Below are positions 21,424 to 29,730 of a DNA stretch of 39,039 bases, one piece after another (position 1 is the stretch's first letter; each line of letters begins with the position of its first letter). The position numbers and the translations under genes are program-made. The stretch spans positions 1 through 39,039 of the forward strand of contig JAEEJW010000083.1 in assembly GCA_016282095.1 (NCBI GenBank), read 5' to 3'. The stretch comes from Ruminiclostridium sp. (GTDB taxonomy: Bacteria; Bacillota; Clostridia; Oscillospirales; Ruminococcaceae). The notes beneath the pieces were generated by a model. It ran no database searches. It was not told where the DNA came from and saw only the letters and a list, made by a program, of their open reading frames with translations.

Positions 21424-23000
21424 TGATCCTCAGGTACCTCCTTGGGGCAGATGTGCTTGGCTTTTCCGTGAGAGCGGTTCTGTTCCGGACCGGAAAGCCG
21501 TTCGAATCTTTCATATTCCTCCGGGCTGCAAAGTATCAGATCGGGGCGGGCTATCTGTCCTGCTTCCCGCAGCTCCTTATAGTCCGGGCTGTTAAGCATG
21601 AGCGAGCGGTCGAGAAGTTCCGCCGCCTCTTCGTCGGACACGGATGTGCCTTCCGGCACCGCCATTACCGAGAAATATTTTCCGGGCAGGTTTTCCAGCA
21701 CTGCGCCGATGCAGTATTTTTCCGCTGCGATCCCGTTTTCGCGAAGTCCGTAGACAGCCTGTTCAAGCTGACGGGAATCTATTTTCTCTCCCGCAATGTT
21801 GAGCACCTGCCCCTTCCGGAACATGAACTCGATCACCGGACTTTTTCCGATGAAGCCGTTCACTTTTATAACATCACCCATACGGTATCTGTACAGACCG
21901 GAGAAGTTGGTTATCAGCGGTTCGTAGAGCTCTCCGACCTTCAGCTCATGGGGCTGGAACGTCTCGCCGTCTTCTGCCGGGTAGGGCAGGAATTCAAAGA
22001 AACCTGTGCGCAGCACCATAACGTAGCTGTATTCATTCAGGCGCGGCGGTATCCCGATAAGGCTCTCCGAGCTGCAATAGCAGTAATACTGCTTCGGTAT
22101 GTCTCCGACATATTCCGACAAGGCAGCATCCTCTGTGAGATAGTACTTGTTGCCTATGCCGTTGAGCAGCTCCAGATGCTCCCACAGCCTGCGGGCTATG
22201 TTTTTGAAGCCCTTGCCGCACTCGTTTTCTATCTTTTTCAGCCGGGACTCGGGTACATTCAGGGAAAGCAGGTATTCACGGGTACCTTCCGGCACCGAAA
22301 GTCCCTCCGGGACTCTGTGCGCCCGCATATCGGCGACTAAACTCTGCCAGTTCTCCTTTATATATCCGAAGAAATTCAGCGTCTCATACAGGAAAGTGGA
22401 TTCCAGCACCTGTAATTCCTCACAGGCCAGCGCCGCATAAGCCTTGGCATAGATCATATCCTTCGCTTCGCAGGGTATAAAGAACAGGTCCTTGCCGCCG
22501 ACGTATCTGTCTGTCTCCATGAGACCGGCTTCATACAGATATTTGTAGAACATTTCCGATATGAGGTAAACATTCCTGTCTGCGTAAGCGGGATATGTGC
22601 GATAGGAACTGAGCATAAGACGCTTTCCCTCGAACGGGCTCAGGAACAGCTTTTTCGGATCCTCCGTCAGTGTTCCTTCCTTAGCAAGCTCCAGATCGGA
22701 TTTTGGCAGATATTTCGGCACGCCCGTGGTGCCTGAAGTGGAGCAGAATTTGTCCACATCGTAGCCCGTGAGCACGTTCTTCTCGCCGTTCATCATGCGC
22801 TCAACATATTCTTTTATAGCGTCATACCCGATAATCGGGACCCGACGCTTGTATTCTTCAACACTGTCTATATCAGCAAAGCCATACTTTCTGCCGTATT
22901 CGGTCTCCCGGCTGTCGGCGAGTATGGTCATCAGGTTTTCACGGTTGACATCATCGGCATGCACGCAGAGTTCCATGAGTTCGCCGGTTATTTTCTCCAT
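21384..23000 (-). CDS. GH3-family (auxin-responsive-promoter/acyl-acid amido synthetase-like) adenylating enzyme
   Basis: 538 aa; EYGRKYGFADIDSVEEYKRRVPIIGYDAIKEYVERMMNGEKNVLTGYDVDKFCSTSGTTGVPKYLP; YRYRMGDVIKVNGF. Confidence 0.88.
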   Translation of the reverse strand: MEKITGELMELCVHADDVNRENLMTILADSRETEYGRKYGFADIDSVEEYKRRVPIIGYDAIKEYVERMMNGEKNVLTGYDVDKFCSTSGTTGVPKYLPKSDLELAKEGTLTEDPKKLFLSPFEGKRLMLSSYRTYPAYADRNVYLISEMFYKYLYEAGLMETDRYVGGKDLFFIPCEAKDMIYAKAYAALACEELQVLESTFLYETLNFFGYIKENWQSLVADMRAHRVPEGLSVPEGTREYLLSLNVPESRLKKIENECGKGFKNIARRLWEHLELLNGIGNKYYLTEDAALSEYVGDIPKQYYCYCSSESLIGIPPRLNEYSYVMVLRTGFFEFLPYPAEDGETFQPHELKVGELYEPLITNFSGLYRYRMGDVIKVNGFIGKSPVIEFMFRKGQVLNIAGEKIDSRQLEQAVYGLRENGIAAEKYCIGAVLENLPGKYFSVMAVPEGTSVSDEEAAELLDRSLMLNSPDYKELREAGQIARPDLILCSPEEYERFERLSGPEQNRSHGKAKHICPKEVPEDQWKKIMLGIRHER

Positions 23001-23001
23001 A

Positions 23002-24774
23002 TCATTTTCCTTTCTTTTCAGTCGGCTTGCTGAACGGGAACAGTATCGTTATCAGATTCATGCCGAATATATATTTATGTGTGGTCGTATCTGCCATTTT
23101 ATGTATCAGGTTTATGCCCATGAAAAACTCGTCGTCCTCTTCCCGGGCTTTATCGCTGAACGGGTCGTAGTTCCTTCCGGCGCATTTTATCCGCACGCCT
23201 GTGCTTCCGTCGAGCGCGAAGGCACGGATATCTATGCTTCCGATGTCCGGAGTCTTTTCTATTATGACGTTCAGCAGTTCCTCTATCGCAAGGCCGAGCT
23301 TCATCGTCAGCTTCATATCCATCTGATTGGCGGAGCAGAAGTCCTTGAGTTTTTCCGCAGCATCGCAGACTTCATTCATATCAGCGGCTATGGAAAAATC
23401 AAGTATCTTATTCTCGGCCTCAAGGCGGTCATCCAGAAGAAGCACCGCCGACAGCGGCCTGTCGGTCCTGCGGCTCTGTGCCGCGCGGACAAATAACAAA
23501 ACAACTATAACGGCCGCGGAAGCCAGCGCCGACAGCGGCAGGAACAGCCACAATTCGGCTCCGGAAGGCGCAAGTATCAGCGCTGCTGCAACAGGAAGCA
23601 GGCAGCACCTCGCGCCGGAAGCGATATTCGCTTCGGCTATGAGGCCTATCGAGTTAAAATGTTTCTCCCAGATACAGCAGAGTACCGACAATATCACGTT
23701 GACTCCAAGGCATATCATCGGAACGAGCAGATCGCTGCCTACTCCGAAAAATGTGGCAACAGGCTGGTTGAGCAGGGATATCAGCACGGCGTACCCTACT
23801 GACAACAGAAGACCGATACGAACTTCCAGTGCTGTCAGTATGCGTATGGCTCCGTTCTCCCTTGCCGTGCTGAGAGCACTTATCATCGGAGCGCCCGCTC
23901 TCGGTACTCCGGTAATTATCATAAGCGACAGTTCGGAAAAAGTGTTCAGGACCGCCCAGACGGCAGCTCCATTTTCCCCAAGAGCCGCAAGTATTATCAT
24001 ATTCAATGCCAGCAGCTTCACCGCGTCAAAAAGGTTCCCAAGCGCGGCGGGCGAACCGTATCTTATCACTTCGCCGAAACGTTTTATATCCGGCCTGAAA
24101 CTGCCGATACGGTAATTTGACTCTCCGGAGCCCAGCGCCGCAAAACCGTAAACAGTCGCCGCGACCGCCGACAGGACGCTTGCTGCTGAAGCGCCGTAAA
24201 GCCCGAAGTCAAACACAAACAGGAACAGTATGTCAAACAGTATATCTGTCGTCACCATTATGATGACGGAAACGGATATGGCACGGGTCTTGCCCTCGAT
24301 CTGAAGATAACTGAATGGCAGGTACATCATCACCGAGGCTCCGGTGCCTATGAATGTCACGATGCAGTAGGAATACACCTGCTCCGTGAGAACCCCGCCT
24401 CCGGAAAGGATCTCCGACAGCGGACGGCAGAAAATGATTCCGAGTACAGTAAACAAGACCGATACCGCAGCACTCAAAGCAAACGCGCCGCGGTAATAGT
24501 CCTGTGACTTTATCATATTCTCCCTGCCCGCTTCCCGCGCGGAACAAACACTTGCTCCCCCGGCAATGAGCGAACCGACCGTACATAGTATCAGATACAC
24601 CGGCATACTGAGGTTCACTGCGGCAAGCGCGCCGCCGCCCAGTCTCTGCGATACGAATATGCTGTCGATCAGCGTATTGATCGTGGCACCGAGAACCGAG
24701 AACATCACCGGGAACAGGGTCAGCAGATATTTCGTTTTCAGCAGACGGTTATCCTGCTTTAAACCGGTATCCAT
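23002..24774 (-). CDS. MATE-family transporter fused to a C-terminal RsbW/SpoIIAB-like HATPase domain
   Basis: 590 aa; N-terminal MATE-like membrane part (LPVMFSVLGATINTLIDSIFVSQRLGGGALAAVNLSMPVYL); C-terminal LGLAIEELLNVIIEKTPDIGSIDIRAFALDGSTGVRIKCAGRNYDPFSD...FFMGINLIHKMADTTTHKYIFGMNLITILFPF, at about 23020-23420. Confidence 0.88.
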   Translation of the reverse strand: MDTGLKQDNRLLKTKYLLTLFPVMFSVLGATINTLIDSIFVSQRLGGGALAAVNLSMPVYLILCTVGSLIAGGASVCSAREAGRENMIKSQDYYRGAFALSAAVSVLFTVLGIIFCRPLSEILSGGGVLTEQVYSYCIVTFIGTGASVMMYLPFSYLQIEGKTRAISVSVIIMVTTDILFDILFLFVFDFGLYGASAASVLSAVAATVYGFAALGSGESNYRIGSFRPDIKRFGEVIRYGSPAALGNLFDAVKLLALNMIILAALGENGAAVWAVLNTFSELSLMIITGVPRAGAPMISALSTARENGAIRILTALEVRIGLLLSVGYAVLISLLNQPVATFFGVGSDLLVPMICLGVNVILSVLCCIWEKHFNSIGLIAEANIASGARCCLLPVAAALILAPSGAELWLFLPLSALASAAVIVVLLFVRAAQSRRTDRPLSAVLLLDDRLEAENKILDFSIAADMNEVCDAAEKLKDFCSANQMDMKLTMKLGLAIEELLNVIIEKTPDIGSIDIRAFALDGSTGVRIKCAGRNYDPFSDKAREEDDEFFMGINLIHKMADTTTHKYIFGMNLITILFPFSKPTEKKGK

Positions 24775-25070
24775 TATTTAATGTTCAGCAGATCAACAAA
24801 TCCTGTTACATCAAATATTTCCATGATCGCCTCGTTTGCGCCGGTCACGGTCATATCGCCCTGTTTGTTCATCATCTTCTGTGCCGAGAGGAGCACGCGA
24901 AGTCCCGCAGAAGATATGTACTCAAGTCCGGAGATATCGAAGATCAGCGACTTTACTCCCTCGGCGGAGCTCTTCACTTCAGCCTCAAGCTGGGGGGATG
25001 TGGTCGTATCAAGTCTGCCCTCAAGCGCGAGAGTGAGTGTTGAACCTTCCGTTTTCTTTGTGATGTTCAT
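24774..25070 (-). CDS. STAS-domain anti-anti-sigma factor-like protein (RsbV/SpoIIAA type)
   Basis: 98 aa; GRLDTTTSPQLEAEV...LIFDISGLEYISSAGLRVLLSAQK with conserved serine. Confidence 0.93.
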   Translation of the reverse strand: MNITKKTEGSTLTLALEGRLDTTTSPQLEAEVKSSAEGVKSLIFDISGLEYISSAGLRVLLSAQKMMNKQGDMTVTGANEAIMEIFDVTGFVDLLNIK

Positions 25071-25158
25071 AATGTATTCTTCCTTTCATGGTTTTATGAT
25101 ATGTCATGGGATCACGCAGGCACAAAGCCGCTTCTCCACGAACATTCATTGTCTTTTT

Positions 25159-25425
25159 TCATTTTACTGTCTTACCGGGCTTGATATCGAGATTGCAGGT
25201 CCTGCATTTTATTCTTCCGCCGGCAGCATCGAAATAGACAGTATGCTTCGAAGCGAAGGCGGTACCGGGGCAGAGCTGCTCCTTAAGCCATTCTATATGC
25301 TCCATGATGCCGCTCATGCTGCCGGCCGCTGAACTTATATTTTCATTACCGAGCTCGTAGCCGCCCGTTACAACTCTGAGATCTTTTTTGTCTATCATTA
25401 CGCTTTTCTCGTCCGAATCGGTCAT
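25159..25425 (-). CDS. Small GG-motif, Cys/His-motif protein (paralog 3)
   Basis: 88 aa; DLRVVTGG and EWLKEQLCPGTAFASKHTVYFDAAGGRIKCRTCNL; shares C-X8-H-X12-C-X2-C with two neighbouring paralogs. Confidence 0.8.
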   Translation of the reverse strand: MTDSDEKSVMIDKKDLRVVTGGYELGNENISSAAGSMSGIMEHIEWLKEQLCPGTAFASKHTVYFDAAGGRIKCRTCNLDIKPGKTVK

Positions 25426-25450
25426 AGTGCTTTCTCCTTATGATTGTCTT

Positions 25451-25702
25451 TCACTTTTTTGTCCCGGTATCCGAACCCGCCTTGACAAAATAGGAGCAGT
25501 TGCAGCACCGCATAATGCCTGCGGACGTATCGAGATACATGATATGCTTTCCTTGGAAATTCAGTCCGGGACATGGTTTATCGCTCAGCTTGTCAATAAA
25601 CTCTATAACTCCGCTGTTCTGTATCTGATCGCTTCCTCCGTTCACGGACTCCAGAGCACCGATGCCGAGTTCAACATTGACATAATCTCTTGTTTTCATC
25701 AT
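25451..25702 (-). CDS. Small GG-motif, Cys/His-motif protein (paralog 2)
   Basis: 83 aa; ALESVNGG and FIDKLSDKPCPGLNFQGKHIMYLDTSAGIMRCCNC; same motif spacing. Confidence 0.8.
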   Translation of the reverse strand: MMKTRDYVNVELGIGALESVNGGSDQIQNSGVIEFIDKLSDKPCPGLNFQGKHIMYLDTSAGIMRCCNCSYFVKAGSDTGTKK

Positions 25703-25742
25703 AGTAACATCCCCCTATCTGCAAGAACGCTGTCCGTGCTCT

Positions 25743-26027
25743 TCAGCTGATAGGATAATAAAGATTACAGGTTTTGCAGCCTATAGCACTTCCGCCATTT
25801 TTCACTACTATAATATGTTTGGCCGTCATCGCGGTTCCGGGACAAAGCTGTTCACTGAGCCATTTAATAATAGTTGAACTTTTTTCATGCACGTTTCTGT
25901 CTGTGTCGTTATTTGTCTGCGATCCGTCTCCCCCGGAATGGGGACCTTTTTCGCCGTTACCGCCTGCCACAGCCCGCAGGCTTTCATACCCGATCAGAAT
26001 GTTTTCATTTTTCTCTTCTGTACTCAT
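25743..26027 (-). CDS. Small GG-motif, Cys/His-motif protein (paralog 1)
   Basis: 94 aa; SLRAVAGG and KWLSEQLCPGTAMTAKHIIVVKNGGSAIGCKTCNL; same motif spacing; downstream of strong minus-strand promoters. Confidence 0.8.
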   Translation of the reverse strand: MSTEEKNENILIGYESLRAVAGGNGEKGPHSGGDGSQTNNDTDRNVHEKSSTIIKWLSEQLCPGTAMTAKHIIVVKNGGSAIGCKTCNLYYPIS

Positions 26028-26080
26028 AGCCCGACCTCCTTATCAAAGCAGTTTCCTGAAGCTGCCCGGCTCCTGTTATC

Positions 26081-26109
26081 ATTATACCTGTAAGCACCGG
26101 CTTTGTCAA
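26081..26109 (-). promoter_or_regulatory. Consensus sigma-70 promoter for the small-peptide operon
   Basis: On the minus strand: TTGACA (26109-26104), 17-nt spacer, TATAAT (26086-26081); about 55 nt upstream of ATG 26027. Confidence 0.75.
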
Positions 26110-26174
26110 TACCCCGGGAGCTTCGCCGGACAAACTATATGTCTTTCGGCGCGCAGCCTGAACTTTACTTTTCT

Positions 26175-26203
26175 ATTATAACATTATTTTTTATATTTGT
26201 AAA
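26175..26203 (-). promoter_or_regulatory. Second, upstream sigma-70-like promoter for the small-peptide operon
   Basis: On the minus strand: TTTACA (26203-26198), 17-nt spacer, TATAAT (26180-26175). Confidence 0.5.
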
Positions 26204-26456
26204 CTGCCGGAGATAAATTTTCCGCTTTTTTTCACACTTGTCCGGCATTTTGTACAATCGTTTTTGTGCATTTAAGCCAACACAGCCGCAGTTCTTTCCT
26301 TTATTATAATATAATGAAGCTCAAATTGAACCCCGGGCAGCATGTCCAATAGTTTTTCCATTAATTTCAGGCTACAATTACTGCCTTTTCTGTAAATTAA
26401 TTTACACTCTGTCCCCGAATTGATGATTAAACTACATTCTGAGCCTTATCTGAATA

Positions 26457-26485
26457 TTGAATAAGGCCTTGAAATGTGATATTAT
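26457..26485 (+). promoter_or_regulatory. sigma-70-type promoter upstream of the surface protein gene
   Basis: TTGAAT (26457-26462), 17-nt spacer, TATTAT (26480-26485). Confidence 0.55.
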
Positions 26486-26565
26486 GTAATCACAGCAAAG
26501 GAAAAAACAAAAAACACGGTCAATGACCGGAAAACAAAATTTTAACTATTAAGGAGAAAAAAACC

Positions 26566-27222
26566 ATGAAAGCAAGAAAGTTTGTAGCAGTATTAGCAGC
26601 AGCAATGACAATGATGAGCGTAGGCGCCTTCGCAGCAAGCGCAGAGAGCACCGCTCCCGCAAGCCTGATAGCAACGGTAGAAGCAGAATCCGATTCGTAC
26701 ATCATCGAGGGCGACGATTTCAGAGCAGCTTACAGCGAAACAGGTGAAAACACAAAGTCGTATGTAACATTCAAAGAGCTCGGCAGCTATGAACTCCAGT
26801 ATAACTTCAGACTCAACAGCGGCATCACAAAGACATACACAGCTTTTTCGCCGAAGATGAAGGGAATCACGGCGTACATCCCGATGCAGGATATGCTCGA
26901 CAAGCTTCACATCACAGCCGCAGATGTAAACGAGATCGTGATAAACGGACCTTCCTTCAGCAACGTAGAAAGAATTTCCTTCCGTCTTGATATTGCGACA
27001 CCGGTAACAAAGACCACAGCGACGCCCCAGAACGTAACGACGACAACGACAGTCAGCTACAACGGCGACATCATCAGCCCCTCCACTGATGTACAGCAGC
27101 CCGCTTCCGGCGAGGAGAACCCCTCCACAGGCGTTGCCGACGTTACACTGCCGCTCGCAGCGGCAGCTGTATGCGGAACTATCGCACTGATAGCGATCAC
27201 GACCCGCAGACGCACCAAGTAA
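26566..27222 (+). CDS. Secreted, putatively sortase-anchored surface protein (NPSTG motif)
   Basis: 218 aa; N-terminal signal peptide MKARKFVAVLAAAMTMMSVGAFAASA; C-terminal EENPSTGVADVTLPLAAAAVCGTIALIAITTRRRTK. Confidence 0.82.
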   Translation: MKARKFVAVLAAAMTMMSVGAFAASAESTAPASLIATVEAESDSYIIEGDDFRAAYSETGENTKSYVTFKELGSYELQYNFRLNSGITKTYTAFSPKMKGITAYIPMQDMLDKLHITAADVNEIVINGPSFSNVERISFRLDIATPVTKTTATPQNVTTTTTVSYNGDIISPSTDVQQPASGEENPSTGVADVTLPLAAAAVCGTIALIAITTRRRTK

Positions 27223-27254
27223 ACTGCCGGAAGGCCGGATCGAAAAGCAAAGAC

Positions 27255-27296
27255 AAAAATCCCGGATAACGCATGGACGCGGTATCCGGGATTTTT
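27255..27296. terminator. bidirectional rho-independent terminator between convergent genes
   Basis: AAAAATCCCGGATAACGC ... GCGGTATCCGGGATTTTT near-perfect inverted repeat with T tracts on both strands. Confidence 0.85.
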
Positions 27297-27297
27297 A

Positions 27298-29001
27298 TCA
27301 TTTCTGTCCGCTGCTGAAGTCCACTTCCCTGTCGCATATATCGAGGACTGCCGGACGGTGCGTCACTATAATGACCGTCTTGTCCGTCAGCTCACGAAGA
27401 TTATGGAGCAGGCGCTTTTCCGTCGCTTCATCGAGCGCACTGGTAGCTTCGTCCAGCATCATTATCGGCGCGTCCGAGAAGATGGCGCGCGCGATGGCGA
27501 TACGCTGCATCTGCCCTTCCGAAAGTCCTGTTCCACGCTCGCCGAGTACGGTATCTATGCCGTTGTCCAGCTCGGATATGAAACTGTCGGCGCAGGCAAT
27601 TTTCAGCGCTTCGTTTATCTTTTCGTCATTGTGGGACTGTGTTCTGTCCGCGAAGCTCACCACATCACGCACTGTGCCGCTCATCAGCTTGTTGCCCTGC
27701 GGTACATAAGCGAACAGCCTGTGCCATTTCGGTGACAGGGGCTCCGAGCTGCCGTCGGTTTCCGTGATGAACCGCTCGCCGCTGTCCGGTCTGTACACTC
27801 CCATCAGAAGCATCAGAGCCGTGGATTTGCCGCAGCCGGAATGCCCTGTGAATGCCACATATTCTCCCTTTTTTATCTCCACATTCAACCCGTGGACCGC
27901 AATCGGCATATTGCGCTTTGTAAGGCTCTCAACTTTGTCGGACGCGGGATAGTAGGTGTAGGACACATCCTGCAATCCGATGCTTTTCAGCCTGTCACGG
28001 TAAAAATCATGCACGATCTCCTTGTCGAGCGGCGTTTCGGTAAGATCGTCATCGAAGCTCTCTATCTCCATAAGACGCTCGGCACTTGCCAACATGGCGT
28101 ACCAGCGCGGCAGATAGCCGGTAATATTCGCAAAGGGCGCCTGTATCTGCGTAATGAGCTGTGTTATAGCCGTCAGCATACCGTAGGTCAGCGTGCCGTT
28201 CAGTATCCCGTAGCCGCAGTAGATAACGCCGAACAGATACATACCGTTCATTGCTCCGCCAAATCCGAAGCTGCAGAAATTTGAAAATCTGTTCTTCTTC
28301 ATGCGGGCGGCTTTGTGAGCATCGGCTTTTTCGTGGGTCTCGGCATCGGTCTCTCCCTCCGCAGCGAAGGCCCGTATCACGGTAAGACTGTTTATACGCT
28401 CCTGTAAGAATATGCGCAGTGCGCCGTCCTTTTCCTGTACCTGCTTATGCAGAAGTTTCATATTTTTGCGGAAACCGAATGTCATTATGCCGAGCACCGC
28501 CCCGAGCGGTATCATTATCAGAGCGAACCGCATATCGAGTACCATTATCATGATAAGCGCGGACAGCATCTTGACAGCCATTCCTACAAATCCGGGTATT
28601 ATGTCTGTAACGCTGTTGGCCACCACCATCGTATCGCTGGTCAGACGGTTCAGCCATTCGCCGGAGTGCATCGCGCTGACACGACCGAAATCCTTGCGGA
28701 GAATATTGTTCATCAGCCGTTCTTTGAAGATATTTTCAAAATTCGCCCTTGTCAGCTCCGCCAGCCAGCGTATGACGGCGCTCAGTGTAAGCTGTGTCAG
28801 GACCAGCGCGATTATAAGCACAGTGTTCAGCCAGAACCCGCCGCTGTTGTTTTCCACCGCGCTGTCTACTATCCCGCGGAGAAAAAGAGCATACAAAACA
28901 CCGCTCGCGCCGTTCAATGCCTGAACGACAGTCAGCGCGAGTATCTGTCCTTTCTTTTTTCCGGGAACAGCCCAGAGCCACTTTGATGCGTTTTTCTTCA
29001 T
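27298..29001 (-). CDS. ABC transporter, exporter type (fused transmembrane and ATPase domains), no C39 peptidase domain
   Basis: 567 aa; Walker A GHSGCGKSTALMLL, signature LSEGQMQRIAIARAI, Walker B IMMLDEATSALDE. Confidence 0.94.
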   Translation of the reverse strand: MKKNASKWLWAVPGKKKGQILALTVVQALNGASGVLYALFLRGIVDSAVENNSGGFWLNTVLIIALVLTQLTLSAVIRWLAELTRANFENIFKERLMNNILRKDFGRVSAMHSGEWLNRLTSDTMVVANSVTDIIPGFVGMAVKMLSALIMIMVLDMRFALIMIPLGAVLGIMTFGFRKNMKLLHKQVQEKDGALRIFLQERINSLTVIRAFAAEGETDAETHEKADAHKAARMKKNRFSNFCSFGFGGAMNGMYLFGVIYCGYGILNGTLTYGMLTAITQLITQIQAPFANITGYLPRWYAMLASAERLMEIESFDDDLTETPLDKEIVHDFYRDRLKSIGLQDVSYTYYPASDKVESLTKRNMPIAVHGLNVEIKKGEYVAFTGHSGCGKSTALMLLMGVYRPDSGERFITETDGSSEPLSPKWHRLFAYVPQGNKLMSGTVRDVVSFADRTQSHNDEKINEALKIACADSFISELDNGIDTVLGERGTGLSEGQMQRIAIARAIFSDAPIMMLDEATSALDEATEKRLLHNLRELTDKTVIIVTHRPAVLDICDREVDFSSGQK

Positions 29002-29083
29002 TTTCCAGAAATTATTTTCGTACTTTGTTTTATTGTCGGGACGTACGCGGGATCAGGAAACGATCCGCGCGGAAAAGCAGCAT

Positions 29084-29113
29084 AAAAAGCGTACCGCACC
29101 CGCAGTACGCTTT
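29084..29113 (-). terminator. probable rho-independent terminator upstream of the ABC transporter
   Basis: AAAGCGTAC-CGCACCCGCA-GTACGCTTT inverted repeat; minus-strand 3' side ends in TTTTTAT. Confidence 0.6.
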
Positions 29114-29121
29114 ATGCCATA

Positions 29122-29730
29122 TCAGAAGCTCTTCTTGATAACTATTTCGACCTTGCCGCCAAGGATACTTACGGTAACATCGTCGGCGATCTTGGCTATG
29201 ATGGACCTTTCAAGCTCGTCCCACGCGCTGTCGTCCTGCTTTACGTTATCCCTGTAAGCTGTCAGCGACCACTCGTCGATATCAGCGACAGGATCACGGT
29301 ACATACCCATATTATAGTATGCGTAGTGCGAATCCGGGAAAGTCATTCCCGCTGTACCCGCAGAGTGTGCGTAATTGGACATCATGATCTCGGCCGCGAT
29401 CTTGATCTTGTTCATGATGCCGACTGCCGCAGCATTCTTTCCTGTGGTGGAGACCTTGAGGATATCCTCTCTGTCTGTGCTGGAAAGAAGATCGTCAGCC
29501 TCGACTACCGAGTGTATCTCGAATTTCTTGTCCTTGGTCTCGATCCAGAATTCACCCTTGCCGTAAAGCAGCAGATTGGGGAGCATTTCGATAAGCTCCT
29601 CACACAGCAGCATGAGCTTCAGCTTCTGCTTCTCGTCAAGTCCGCTGTATGCCGCAGCCTTATCCGCGATCTCATTGATGCCTTCAAGCTCGGTCACGGC
29701 TCTTTCAAATCTGTAAATGTCAGTTTTCAT
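29122..29730 (-). CDS. Divergent/degenerate RsbW-like ATPase-fold protein (tentative)
   Basis: 202 aa; LKLMLLCEELIEMLPNLLLYGKGEFWIETKDKKFEIHSVVEAD resembles the N-box strand/helix region of HATPase regulators, but clear G1/G2 glycine motifs are absent. Confidence 0.45.
   Translation of the reverse strand: MKTDIYRFERAVTELEGINEIADKAAAYSGLDEKQKLKLMLLCEELIEMLPNLLLYGKGEFWIETKDKKFEIHSVVEADDLLSSTDREDILKVSTTGKNAAAVGIMNKIKIAAEIMMSNYAHSAGTAGMTFPDSHYAYYNMGMYRDPVADIDEWSLTAYRDNVKQDDSAWDELERSIIAKIADDVTVSILGGKVEIVIKKSF

Noticed and set aside
19879-22340. Plus-strand ORFs (358 and 323 aa) antisense to the PP2C and GH3 genes
   Set aside because: Shadow frames of well-supported minus-strand genes.
25159-26027. 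CRISPR-like or tandem-repeat array over the three small genes
   Set aside because: Similarity is at the protein-motif level with variable spacing; there are no short regular DNA repeats with unique spacers. No CRISPR array, tRNA or rRNA was recognised anywhere in the window.
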